Source of the DNA: Candidatus Gastranaerophilales bacterium
GTDB lineage: Bacteria > Cyanobacteriota > Vampirovibrionia > Gastranaerophilales > Gastranaerophilaceae
Length of the DNA: 64,000 nt
Direction of reading: 5' to 3'
Assembly (NCBI GenBank): GCA_944324825.1
Contig: CALUXU010000003.1
Span: 152,689-216,688, forward strand
Of this stretch, positions 43,754-52,408 are shown in pieces (the first letter of the stretch is position 1; each line of letters starts with the position of its first letter). The notes beneath the pieces were generated by a model. The model worked only from the letters and a program-made list of their open reading frames with translations. It did not search any database and was not told the origin of the DNA. Made by a program: the position numbers and the translations under genes.

Positions 43754-45091
43754 ATGAATAGAAAACCAATAGTTGCAATAGTAGGAAGACCAAATGTCGG
43801 CAAGTCAACATTTGTAAACCGTCTTATCGGAAACAGGAAATCAATTGTTGATGATTTGCCCGGAGTTACACGCGACAGAATTTATTTTGATGTCGAATGG
43901 TTAAATAAACAGTTTACAGTTATTGATACCGGCGGTATTATTCCTGGTGATGAAGATGATATTATGGTTTCAATATACGATCAGGCAAAAATTGCCTGCA
44001 ATGAGGCCGATAAAATAATATTTATCGTTGACGGGAAGGACGGTATTAATCCGATTGATTATGATATCGCAAATATTTTAAGGCAGTCGGGGAAACCGGT
44101 ATTTCTTGCTGTTAATAAAATAGATTCTCATAATGCGGCACTAATGACAGCTGACTTTTATGCTCTGTCATTGGGTGAACCGATAGCAATCTCGGCTCTG
44201 CACGGTTCAGGCGGTGTTGGTGATTTATTGGATATGGTAACAGGGGATTTTGCATCAGACGGAGAAGAGCCCGAGGAAGATAAGGTTATAAAAATTGCTA
44301 TTGTCGGGCGTCCGAATGCAGGTAAGTCATCTATTGTAAACTCTCTTTTAGGTGAAAAACGCGTTATTGTATCGGATGTATCAGGAACAACCCGTGACAG
44401 TATTGACAGCCGTTTGACATTTGACGGGCAGGAATATATTATAATTGATACTGCAGGAATCCGTAAAAAATCAAAAGTTACCTATGGTGTTGAAAAATTT
44501 GCGGTTGACAGGGCTATTCGCTCAATAAGAGAATGTGATGTTGCTCTTCTTGTAATAGATGCGACAGAAGGGATTTCAGATCAGGACAAAAAAATCGCTT
44601 CTATTATAACCGAAGCCGGCAAAGGTATGATTATTGCCATTAATAAATGGGATTTAATCGAAAATAAAAAATCAAATACGATAAATAAATTTGAAAAAGA
44701 ATTAATCAACGAAATCCCGTTCCTTGATTATGTTCCGAAAATCTATGTCAGTGCATTAACTCATCAAAGGTTGAACCAAGTGTTTACTAAAACAAATGAG
44801 GTATATGAACAATCTACTAAACGGGTCGCAACGGGGCTTTTAAATAAAGTAATTAATGAAGCTTATGTTATGAATCCTCCGCAAAGTGTCAGAAATAAGC
44901 GTTTAAGAATTTTATATACAACGCAGGTTGATGTTCAGCCGCCGACTTTTGTATTATTTGCCAATAATGCAACACTGATGAAAGACCATTATAAGCGTTA
45001 TATTGAAAATAAATTGCGTGAAGCATTCGGATTCTTTGGCACTCCTATCAGAATTTCGTTGAGAGAACGCTCAAATAAAGACAAGAAGTAA
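43754..45091 (+). CDS. der: ribosome-assembly GTPase Der (EngA)
   Basis: Double-GTPase needed for 50S subunit assembly, 445 aa. The two G1 loops are GRPNVGKST (about residues 10-18) and GRPNAGKSS (about 190-198), with NKID and NKWD G4 motifs. The C-terminal KH-like domain closes the protein (DHYKRYIENKLREAFGF). The start was placed at 43754 because the family begins directly at the first G domain; the longer TTG-initiated frame has no ribosome site. Confidence 0.96.
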   Translation: MNRKPIVAIVGRPNVGKSTFVNRLIGNRKSIVDDLPGVTRDRIYFDVEWLNKQFTVIDTGGIIPGDEDDIMVSIYDQAKIACNEADKIIFIVDGKDGINPIDYDIANILRQSGKPVFLAVNKIDSHNAALMTADFYALSLGEPIAISALHGSGGVGDLLDMVTGDFASDGEEPEEDKVIKIAIVGRPNAGKSSIVNSLLGEKRVIVSDVSGTTRDSIDSRLTFDGQEYIIIDTAGIRKKSKVTYGVEKFAVDRAIRSIRECDVALLVIDATEGISDQDKKIASIITEAGKGMIIAINKWDLIENKKSNTINKFEKELINEIPFLDYVPKIYVSALTHQRLNQVFTKTNEVYEQSTKRVATGLLNKVINEAYVMNPPQSVRNKRLRILYTTQVDVQPPTFVLFANNATLMKDHYKRYIENKLREAFGFFGTPIRISLRERSNKDKK

Positions 45092-45218
45092 AATATAAAG
45101 AGTTCAACACTAATATTTTACAAATATTAACTTTTGTAACAAAATACTATCCCTTTGAAATTACATAAATAATATATACTTTATATGTATGTAAGATGTA
45201 TAATCAAAGGACTAAATA
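45092..45218. other. intergenic region before the MADVSALL gene
   Basis: AT-rich, 127 nt. A TATAAT at 45199-45204 is present, but a transcript starting from it would begin inside the AAAGGA ribosome site (45206-45211), so another upstream promoter is more likely. A single TGTAAC is at about 45136. Confidence 0.3.
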
Positions 45219-45668
45219 ATGGCAGACGTATCAGCATTATTAGCTCAATACTTATCTGTTAAATCGCAGGTAAGCTATAACCAACTCCAGCAAACCAAAT
45301 GGGCGGATTTGCACGAGTCTATGTCTGCTAAATTATCCAGACAAACCAAAGCTGAAGAGCAATGGACAGATGCATACGATACATGTGAAGATAAAGTTCT
45401 AAACGGGGAAGAAGTTAAATATAAGGGAACAACTATAAACTATTCAGGATCTACTGTAGATTCTGCAAGTAAAGCATATAAGTATGCTGAGTTAAAAGTT
45501 CCTAATTACGACCCTGAAAAACTTGATGAGTATGCAGAACTTGATATGCAGTACGATTTAATGCAATCGACTTACGACACGCTGCTTGAAGAATTGAATG
45601 CTCAAGCAGAATCACTCAAGACCACTCTTGGCAATGCGACTAAGGATACCGGTATGCTCGATCAATAG
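45219..45668 (+). CDS. hypothetical helical protein (MADVSALL)
   Basis: 149 aa, not recognised. An N-terminal helix (MADVSALLAQYLSVKSQVSY) is followed by KWADLHESMSAKL, a short Gly/Thr turn region and a C-terminal coiled coil (YDLMQSTYDTLLEELNAQAESL). Size, acidity, and the helix-variable centre-helix plan resemble the MGL[AS]ASQ proteins without clear identity. AAAGGA is 8 nt before the ATG. Its last 57 nt overlap the end of the convergent folD gene. Confidence 0.6.
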   Translation: MADVSALLAQYLSVKSQVSYNQLQQTKWADLHESMSAKLSRQTKAEEQWTDAYDTCEDKVLNGEEVKYKGTTINYSGSTVDSASKAYKYAELKVPNYDPEKLDEYAELDMQYDLMQSTYDTLLEELNAQAESLKTTLGNATKDTGMLDQ

Positions 45669-46490
45669 AGTATTAAGCATCAATGACGCAATTGTCATAG
45701 GTCCGACACCACCAGGCACAGGAGAAAACGCTTCAACAAAATCTAAAATTTCATTTATATCTTTAAAATCCGAAAAGTTAAGATCGCCGGTTAATTTGCC
45801 GTTGGTATCTCTTGATATACCGACGTCAACAAGAACAGATTTATACTTAACCATCTTACATCTTACAACTTTTTTACCTACCGCTGAGATTATTATATCA
45901 GCGGTTTTTATTATGTCATCCAGATTTTTTGTATGCGAGTGGCAAACTGTGACTGTAGCATTTCTTTGGAGCAGCATCTGCACCATTGGTTTGCCGACAA
46001 TGTTTGAACGGCCGATTACTACAACATGCTGCCCTTCAATCGGGATTTTATAATAATCAAGCATTATTAATATCCCCTGAGGTGTTACAGGGTAAAAATA
46101 AGGTTTCATTCCCAGAGAAAGTTTCCCGACATTTTCCGGAGTAAAACAATCCACATCTTTTTTAGGGTCAATTGCGCATACAACGTTATCTTTATTTATA
46201 TGCTTAGGCAGCGGCATCTGAACCAGAATTCCTGTTACGGTATCATCGTTATTGAGTTTTTTAATATGCTCTATTAAAACCTCTTCTTTAGTATCCTCCG
46301 GAAGTTCTATTACTGTTGAATTAATACCTATATTTAATGCCGTTTTCTTTTTATTATTTACATAGATACGGCTTGCAGGGTCATTTCCTACAAGGATAAC
46401 AGCGAGATGAGGTTTTTTATCAAGCTTCGTAACCTCAACTTTTATCTCGTCCAGAATTTTTTTTGATAAAGCTTTTCCATCCAGTATCAT
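45612..46490 (-). CDS. folD: methylenetetrahydrofolate dehydrogenase/cyclohydrolase
   Basis: Bifunctional C1-folate enzyme of 292 aa. Motifs are SRIYVNNKKKT (catalytic Lys/Tyr region), GILVQMPLPKH, DVDCFTPENVGKL, GRSNIVGKP (NADP site) and PVPGGVGPMTIA. The C-terminus is about a helix longer than needed after GPMTIASL, which creates a 57-nt overlap with the facing gene. Its ATG overlaps the stop of the CooC-like gene as ATGA. Confidence 0.95.
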   Translation of the reverse strand: MILDGKALSKKILDEIKVEVTKLDKKPHLAVILVGNDPASRIYVNNKKKTALNIGINSTVIELPEDTKEEVLIEHIKKLNNDDTVTGILVQMPLPKHINKDNVVCAIDPKKDVDCFTPENVGKLSLGMKPYFYPVTPQGILIMLDYYKIPIEGQHVVVIGRSNIVGKPMVQMLLQRNATVTVCHSHTKNLDDIIKTADIIISAVGKKVVRCKMVKYKSVLVDVGISRDTNGKLTGDLNFSDFKDINEILDFVEAFSPVPGGVGPMTIASLMLNTLLIEHTGILSRIAKSGLE

Positions 46491-47239
46491 GACATCACCT
46501 GCGGCAAATTAAGTCTGTAATAAAACTCTTTTATAGCATCCTGAACCACTTTAGAATCTTTTTCTATTGAGTGATGCACAAGGTATTCATCAAACGGAAC
46601 AACACCCAGAACATCTAATTCATATTTTTTCAATAAATCTAAAATCGCAGTCATATCCTGATTTTGAGCTTTGTTCAAAATAATACCCATTTGTCCGCCT
46701 GCTGCATATTTTGAAGAGAATTCTTCAATACGTTTAGCCAGCTGCATTGATTCTTCTGTAGGGTTTGCAACAATAACGGTTAAGTCAATATCAATATCAA
46801 CCAACTGGTTTAAATATTTTAAATCAAATTCGCAGTCAAAAATAACAAAATCGTACCTTTGAATAACTTTTAGAACCGCATCATTTATCTGTGCGGTAAT
46901 AGGACACCTGCAATCTTTTGAACCGATAAACCAGGATACAAGAATATCCGTTGTATCATTCAAGGTATAAATAATATCCTCCATAGCCCATTCAACATAT
47001 TCCTGTTTTGTCATATGCTGCGGAATTCCGGTTTTATATTCGTGTTTCCCGCTTCTGATACCGTAAATAGTATTTCTGATATCCAAGCCGTAACTATGAC
47101 CGAATTCACTTGATAAATCATTATCTAAAATTAAAACAGACTTTTCCGGAAAATACTCGTTTATAATTTTTAGAAAAGATTTTACAATAGTCGTTTTTCC
47201 GCTTCCGCTTTTACCGGTAACTGCAATTGTTGTAGTCAA
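46487..47239 (-). CDS. CooC/MinD-like P-loop ATPase
   Basis: 250 aa SIMIBI-class ATPase. The deviant Walker A is VTGKSGSGKTTIVK (residues 7-20) with the signature Lys preceding the loop; VIFDCEFD is a switch/Walker B-like strand and NKAQNQD is near 200. It resembles CooC-type nickel-insertion ATPases for CO dehydrogenase, though the loop reads KSGSGK rather than KGGVGK. Coupling to folD could hint at C1 metabolism, but no CODH/ACS gene is in the window. A generic MinD/ParA-like maturation ATPase is equally possible. Confidence 0.72.
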   Translation of the reverse strand: MTTTIAVTGKSGSGKTTIVKSFLKIINEYFPEKSVLILDNDLSSEFGHSYGLDIRNTIYGIRSGKHEYKTGIPQHMTKQEYVEWAMEDIIYTLNDTTDILVSWFIGSKDCRCPITAQINDAVLKVIQRYDFVIFDCEFDLKYLNQLVDIDIDLTVIVANPTEESMQLAKRIEEFSSKYAAGGQMGIILNKAQNQDMTAILDLLKKYELDVLGVVPFDEYLVHHSIEKDSKVVQDAIKEFYYRLNLPQVMS

Positions 47240-47536
47240 AAATTCATCCTCGCTTTAAAATATTTATAACAATTATACAATACAAGATATTATTTGTCTA
47301 AAAATTATTCTAATGACAGGGGTAAATGTAATCCGGTCATTCTGAGCGTATGCGAAGAAATCTTTTGTAAAAAAAAATTACTTCGTAGGGAATAAATAGT
47401 AAAGTTGGATTTTTAAACTCCATATTTACACCCTAGCCGCCTAACTGCTTGACTACGTAACTGCATTCATAACCTCTATTCACTCCTTAATCACTTAATC
47501 ACCCAGTCACTTAATCACTTGTAAAAAACACAATAA
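47240..47536. repeat. intergenic region with two dispersed repeats
   Basis: No ORF. 47336-47363 is a GTCATTCTGAG…GCGAAGAAATCT element, related to the inverse copy at 42641-42669. 47481-47527 carries tandem TCACTTAA/TCACCCAG-type units matching 42617-42639 and 42836-42875. The rest is AT-rich. Confidence 0.65.
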
Positions 47537-47565
47537 TTGACATCCCACCCCCATCTTAATATAAT
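47537..47565 (+). promoter_or_regulatory. consensus sigma-70 promoter of hisS, leaderless start predicted
   Basis: TTGACA (47537-47542), a 17-nt spacer and TATAAT (47560-47565) are both perfect consensus. The -10 ends 6 nt before the ATG at 47572, so +1 should be the A of the start codon. There is no ribosome site. Confidence 0.8.
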
Positions 47566-47571
47566 CAAAGT

Positions 47572-48810
47572 ATGGCTGAAATTATTAGAGTACAAAAGGG
47601 AACAAAAGATATATTACCCACAGAAATAGATTTGTGGCATCTTATGGAAGAAAAAGCGCTTGAAGTTTTTTCTAACGCAGGCTACAAAGAAATAAGAACT
47701 CCGATATTTGAAGCAACTGAATTATTCGCAAGAGGAGTCGGCGATACAACGGATATCGTTAACAAAGAAATGTACACTTTTGAAAAAAGTGAACGTTCAC
47801 TGACTCTTCGCCCTGAAAATACGGCAGGAGTCGTAAGAGCATTTATTGAAAACGGTATGCACAGACTAAGCGCACCTGTCAAACTCTGGTATAAAGGTCC
47901 TATGTTCCGATACGAACGTCCGCAAGCCGGCAGACAAAGACAATTCCATCAGGTCGGTATGGAAATGTTCGGAATAAAAGATGCAACAGCAGATGCGGAA
48001 GCTATTGCTTTAGCTATCAGATATCTTAATGCTTTAGGACTAAATGATTTGGATGTCGAAATTAACTCTCTCGGCTGTCCTGATTGCCGCGAAGAATTCA
48101 AAACAAAATTAAAGAACGTAATAAGACCTTATCTCAACGATTTATGCGAAGATTGTCAAAAGAGATTTGAAAAAAATCCTTTGAGATTATTAGACTGCAA
48201 AGTTGAATCCTGCAAAGAAATCTATGCAAAGCCTGAAATTCAGGAAGTTATACAATCAGATTTTATATGCAGCGAATGTTCAGAGCATTTTACCCTTTTA
48301 AAAACATATTTAAATGATTTAGGTATTAAATATTCAGTAAATAAACTGCTTGTTAGAGGACTGGATTATTATAACCGCACAGTTTTTGAAATTAAATCAA
48401 ATAATCTTGGTTCACAAAACGCAGTCTGTGGCGGCGGGCGATATGATTCTCTGGTAAGGAATCTTGGCGGACAAGATACTCCGGCTGTCGGTTTCGCTAT
48501 GGGTATGGAAAGACTTTATTCTCTTATGCAGCAGCTTCCTCAAAAGAAACTAAAAGCCTATGTTGTATCAAATGACACCTCAGAAGCAATAAAACTCGTA
48601 GCAGAATTAAGAACTAACGGAATAAGCACCGATTTTGACATGACAAATAAAAAATTCACGAAACAAATGGAAAAAGCATCCAAACTTGCGGAATACGCTC
48701 TTATCCTGGGAGAAGACGAAATAAAAAACAATCAAATATCTGTCAAGAATCTTGCAGAGTCTTCTCAAAACACAATCTCAAGAAGTGAACTTATTTCGTT
48801 TTTTAAATAA
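47572..48810 (+). CDS. hisS: histidyl-tRNA synthetase
   Basis: Class II synthetase of 412 aa. QKGTKDILP opens the protein. Motif 2 is KLWYKGPMFRYERPQAGRQRQFHQVGME, His-specific motifs are LVRGLDYYNRTVFE and GGGRYDSLV, motif 3 is AVGFAMGMERL and a C-terminal anticodon-binding domain follows. The start is fixed by the family N-terminus. The last 33 nt overlap the convergent lgt gene. Confidence 0.97.
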   Translation: MAEIIRVQKGTKDILPTEIDLWHLMEEKALEVFSNAGYKEIRTPIFEATELFARGVGDTTDIVNKEMYTFEKSERSLTLRPENTAGVVRAFIENGMHRLSAPVKLWYKGPMFRYERPQAGRQRQFHQVGMEMFGIKDATADAEAIALAIRYLNALGLNDLDVEINSLGCPDCREEFKTKLKNVIRPYLNDLCEDCQKRFEKNPLRLLDCKVESCKEIYAKPEIQEVIQSDFICSECSEHFTLLKTYLNDLGIKYSVNKLLVRGLDYYNRTVFEIKSNNLGSQNAVCGGGRYDSLVRNLGGQDTPAVGFAMGMERLYSLMQQLPQKKLKAYVVSNDTSEAIKLVAELRTNGISTDFDMTNKKFTKQMEKASKLAEYALILGEDEIKNNQISVKNLAESSQNTISRSELISFFK

Positions 48811-49566
48811 GAAAAATAAAGCTCCGATAATAATTATAAAAGATACAACTATCGGCAGCGGAACCCCAAAAACAAAATGAGTACAATCAATTCTAAAGTA
48901 TTCAACAACAATTCTTGCCACAGAGTACAGGATTAAATATATTGCAGTCATTTTTCCGGAATAAGATTTGTCTTTATTAAAAAAGAGCCGCAGCATCACA
49001 AAAAAGATTCCCAAATCCAAAATTGACTCATACAAAAAAGTCGGGTGAAAATAACTAAAATCAACATATTTATCAGGGCGATATTCCGGAGCAATATACA
49101 ATTTCCACGGTAAATTTGTAACCCTTCCGAATGCTTCTGAATTAAAAAAATTACCCCAACGTGCAATTGCTTGTGATAAAGGCAGAGAAACAGAAAAAAT
49201 ATCACATAAATCTGCAAACAAAATATTATATCGCTTTGATAAGTACCATAAAGCCAGTGCACCGCCAATTATAGAACCATGGATAGATAAACCGCCGCTT
49301 CTGAAATCAAGAATTAAGAGAGGATGATTAAAATAATAATGGAAATTTACAATACAATAATATATTCTAGCCCCTAATATACCTGATAATATAATCACGG
49401 GAGAAATATCTAGAATAATATTATCGTATTTATAAAACTTATTTGCTATTTTATTTGATAGAATAATGCCAACTAGAATTGCAAATCCCATCAAAATACC
49501 ATAATAATAAATATCAAAACCAAATATCGAAAAAGCAACATTCCCCGGTGACATAAACAAAGTCAT
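48778..49566 (-). CDS. lgt: prolipoprotein diacylglyceryl transferase
   Basis: Inner-membrane enzyme that adds diacylglycerol to the lipobox Cys of lipoproteins, 262 aa, about seven helices. SGGLSIHGSIIGG holds the conserved His, and QAIARWGNFFNSEAFG is the Lgt signature. It lies 2 nt after a gene encoding a predicted lipoprotein, its own class of substrate. The hisS-facing 3' end overlaps by 33 nt. Confidence 0.96.
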   Translation of the reverse strand: MTLFMSPGNVAFSIFGFDIYYYGILMGFAILVGIILSNKIANKFYKYDNIILDISPVIILSGILGARIYYCIVNFHYYFNHPLLILDFRSGGLSIHGSIIGGALALWYLSKRYNILFADLCDIFSVSLPLSQAIARWGNFFNSEAFGRVTNLPWKLYIAPEYRPDKYVDFSYFHPTFLYESILDLGIFFVMLRLFFNKDKSYSGKMTAIYLILYSVARIVVEYFRIDCTHFVFGVPLPIVVSFIIIIGALFFLFKKRNKFTS

Positions 49567-49568
49567 AA

Positions 49569-50165
49569 CTATTCGCCAAGACCTAATTTACTGATTTCTT
49601 CTTCAAGGAAATTAATTTCGTTATTGATATCATCTTTATCTTTAGCGTCAGGAGCTTTTTCTAAATACTTTTTATAAGATGCAACAGCATCGTTGTATAA
49701 TTCAACAGCTTTTGCCTTTCTCTGCTCAACACTCAACGCTTCATCTTCATCAGCAGACTCTTTTTCTGTATCATAATCATCATTATTTTCTATTGAATTA
49801 TCCTCTGAAGAAGCTTTTGTACTCATATTAAGAAGCTTTTGCCCATAAGATTCCTGAGCAACAGCAAGAGAATAATAAGAATCAGCACGCTCAGGATTAA
49901 TTTCTGCAGCTTTCTTTAATACTCCGATAGCTTCTTTATACTTATTTGCCTTGATATAAGCAACTCCAAGGTTATAGTTTGTTTCATATATAGTGCTGTC
50001 CAAATCCAGACTTGCCTGCAATCTGTCAATAGCAGCTTCATAATCGCCATTATTCAAATATACCTGCGCTTTATTATTTAATTCCTGAACCGCAAAATTA
50101 TTTATACATGCAGTCGATATAACGGCTATAAATAGTACTGTTATAATTAATAGTGCTCTTTTCAT
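49569..50165 (-). CDS. TPR-repeat lipoprotein
   Basis: 198 aa. The signal has a lipobox-like VISTAC with Cys20. Residues about 28-105 hold two to three TPR units (KAQVYLNNGDYEAAIDRLQAS; NLGVAYIKANKYKEAIGVLKKA; YYSLAVAQESYG). An acidic Glu/Asp/Ser linker (about 120-145) follows, then another helical pair. It is likely an outer-membrane or periplasmic scaffold. It is co-transcribed with lgt. Confidence 0.83.
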   Translation of the reverse strand: MKRALLIITVLFIAVISTACINNFAVQELNNKAQVYLNNGDYEAAIDRLQASLDLDSTIYETNYNLGVAYIKANKYKEAIGVLKKAAEINPERADSYYSLAVAQESYGQKLLNMSTKASSEDNSIENNDDYDTEKESADEDEALSVEQRKAKAVELYNDAVASYKKYLEKAPDAKDKDDINNEINFLEEEISKLGLGE

Positions 50166-50211
50166 AAAAATACCTATATCATCTATCCAGATTAAATGTA
50201 TACAAAACTCT

Positions 50212-50559
50212 CTAGAATGGTTTTGTTTGATTTAGTTTTAATCGTAATTCTCTAAATCTTGCAATATCCTCTTGTGTTTTACCTGATTCTTTAAATACAG
50301 CCTGAGATGTAGGATGTACCATCAAAACATAATCCATATGAATTTCTAAGAAATTGTATCTTCTCGGCGGCTGTTTAGAATTTCTTGAATAAATTTCAGC
50401 ATTAGTTACTGCCAAAAATCTACGTTCTCTATCATTTAATAAATCTGTTAACTCTCTGTTTGTATTCGTATACTTAGAAACATGAACAGTACCCTTTATA
50501 TCATGGTCTGCTGTTAGTATACATACTTCTATTGGAATTGTATCATTATTTTTAGCCAT
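50212..50559 (-). CDS. conserved hypothetical protein (DUF6812-like)
   Basis: 115 aa soluble protein with a beta-rich start (IPIEVCILTADHDIKGTVHV) and the stretch RELTDLLNDRERRFLAVTNAEIYS. I associate this pattern with small proteins found in cyanobacteria and relatives, probably DUF6812, but this is from memory. The function is unknown. It is separate from its neighbours by about 45-55 nt, with its own possible ribosome site. Confidence 0.65.
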   Translation of the reverse strand: MAKNNDTIPIEVCILTADHDIKGTVHVSKYTNTNRELTDLLNDRERRFLAVTNAEIYSRNSKQPPRRYNFLEIHMDYVLMVHPTSQAVFKESGKTQEDIARFRELRLKLNQTKPF

Positions 50560-50612
50560 TTAAATATTTCCTTTTGTATAATTTTATAATACTTCTGCTC
50601 TCTTGTCCAGTA

Positions 50613-51488
50613 TTATTTCTTTTTAACTCTTACACCCTCTACCTCATGTACGTTTTCAATTACAAGAAACGCTTTAGGATCGATATCTTTTATCAGTTGT
50701 TTTAGTTTAGCCATCTCAAGACGGGAAATAACACAAAATATAATGACGTTATCAAGTCCGGAATATCCGCCGCGACTTCTGATATATGTAACACTTACAT
50801 CAAACTCCTTCATTATAGCTTTGCCGATTTCCTTGTAGTTTTGAGAGACAATTCTGACGGCTTTAGAACTGTTGAAACCTTCCATTACAACATCAATGGT
50901 TCTTGATGCAATAAAATATGTAAGGATAGAATACATTGCCTTATCCCAACCGAACATAACACCTGCGACCATATATATGAAAAGGTTAAAACCCATTAAA
51001 AACTGCCCGACTGTCATAAACGAGAACTTTTGAGAAAGATTTATCGACATAATTTCGGTACCATCTAAAGAAGCATTGTTCTTTAAGACCAGCCCAACCC
51101 CGGTACCTAAGATAATTCCGCCGAATACCGGCGCCAAAAGTGAATCCTGAGTTGCAATCTCCCAGTGAATCATATTTGTTGCAACTGATAAAACACTAAC
51201 AGCATAAAATGTTTGGAATACAAATCTTATACCAAGTTTATGAAACGCAAGAACAAGAAACGGCATATTTATAATGAATATTAAAAGACCTAATTGAGCA
51301 TGAGTTATATAACTCAACATCATTGCAACACCAATTACTCCGCCGTCAAAAATCTTATGCGGAAACATAAAGGATTCAAGAGCAAAAGCAACTATAATTG
51401 CACCCAGTGTAAGCCACAGCAGCTGAGTTACTATATCTTTAACCAGTTCTTTTTTAGACTTATGCTTTACTTCCGGTTTTCTGAACAA
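50613..51488 (-). CDS. YitT-family membrane protein (DUF161/DUF2179)
   Basis: 291 aa. Five to six helices in residues about 15-190 are typical of YitT (GVIGVAMMLSYITHAQLGLLIFIINMPFL). A cytoplasmic DUF2179 domain follows in the last 80 residues (VSVTYIRSRGGYSG). Proposed roles in other bacteria include transport or stress responses, without firm substrate assignment. It lies 5 nt after cdaA in the same transcript. Confidence 0.88.
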   Translation of the reverse strand: MFRKPEVKHKSKKELVKDIVTQLLWLTLGAIIVAFALESFMFPHKIFDGGVIGVAMMLSYITHAQLGLLIFIINMPFLVLAFHKLGIRFVFQTFYAVSVLSVATNMIHWEIATQDSLLAPVFGGIILGTGVGLVLKNNASLDGTEIMSINLSQKFSFMTVGQFLMGFNLFIYMVAGVMFGWDKAMYSILTYFIASRTIDVVMEGFNSSKAVRIVSQNYKEIGKAIMKEFDVSVTYIRSRGGYSGLDNVIIFCVISRLEMAKLKQLIKDIDPKAFLVIENVHEVEGVRVKKK

Positions 51489-51493
51489 AATAT

Positions 51494-52408
51494 TTATGCT
51501 CCTTCAGATTTTTTTTCGTCTTTATTCTTCATTATGTTATTCAGACTAAAAATATTATTTTTATTAGGTGTTTTTTCTGAGCTTTCAACACCCAAAATTG
51601 ATTCCAAATCATTTTTAAATGTTGTTAAATCTTCGTATTTTTTCAAAGAACCGTCCATACAAAGAGAAACATCGCCTGTTTCTTCGGAAACAACAAGACA
51701 CGCACAATCACTTATTTCAGATAAACCGATAGCGGCTCTGTGACGGGTTCCGTATTTCCAGCTTAGCTTCGGATCCTCTGTTAAAGGTAAAAGAACACCT
51801 GCAGACAAAATCTTGTTGTTCTTTATTACAACAGCACCGTCATGCAAAGGTGTATTTGTATGGAATATCGTTAAAATTAATTCTGTTGAAACATCTGCAT
51901 TAAGTTTTGTACCAACATCCGAATACGCTGACGGGCTGTATTCGTTTTGGAAAACAATCAATGCACCTGTTTTTGTTTTTGTTAAATATTTTACCGCCTC
52001 AACTATTTCTTTTATTACATCAATATTTTCATCTTGAGAAGCTTGATGGAATTTCATTCCGAATAATGTTTTACTTATATACCCCGGCTGTCCTAAATAG
52101 CCTAAGAATCTCCTGAGCTCCGGCTGAAATATTACAATCAAACTCAACGCAATAAGAGTAACAAGCGATTTTAAAAACATACCGAGGATTTTCAAGTCTA
52201 AAATATTCAATATTTCAGCCAAAATCCATGCAAATACAAGGAACATAATTCCTCTGACAAGTTTTTCCGCAGAGGTATGCTGAATAAAACGTTTATAGAA
52301 TCCGAGCACAATAGCAACGATAATTGCAAGCTCTATAATATTCACCCAATCTAGAGAAAACTGAAAATTTGATATTTGCTGTATTGGTAATAAAAGCTTT
52401 TCTATCAT
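51494..52408 (-). CDS. cdaA: diadenylate cyclase CdaA (c-di-AMP synthase)
   Basis: Makes c-di-AMP from two ATP; the messenger controls potassium and osmotic and wall homeostasis. 304 aa. Three N-terminal helices (about 20-100) and a DAC domain (about 110-265) have the catalytic LHDGAVVI and the RHRAAIGLSE motif. The C-terminal tail is polar and Lys-rich. Its start overlaps lysA as ATGA. No cdaR or glmM neighbour is seen, unlike in Firmicutes. Confidence 0.95.
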   Translation of the reverse strand: MIEKLLLPIQQISNFQFSLDWVNIIELAIIVAIVLGFYKRFIQHTSAEKLVRGIMFLVFAWILAEILNILDLKILGMFLKSLVTLIALSLIVIFQPELRRFLGYLGQPGYISKTLFGMKFHQASQDENIDVIKEIVEAVKYLTKTKTGALIVFQNEYSPSAYSDVGTKLNADVSTELILTIFHTNTPLHDGAVVIKNNKILSAGVLLPLTEDPKLSWKYGTRHRAAIGLSEISDCACLVVSEETGDVSLCMDGSLKKYEDLTTFKNDLESILGVESSEKTPNKNNIFSLNNIMKNKDEKKSEGA

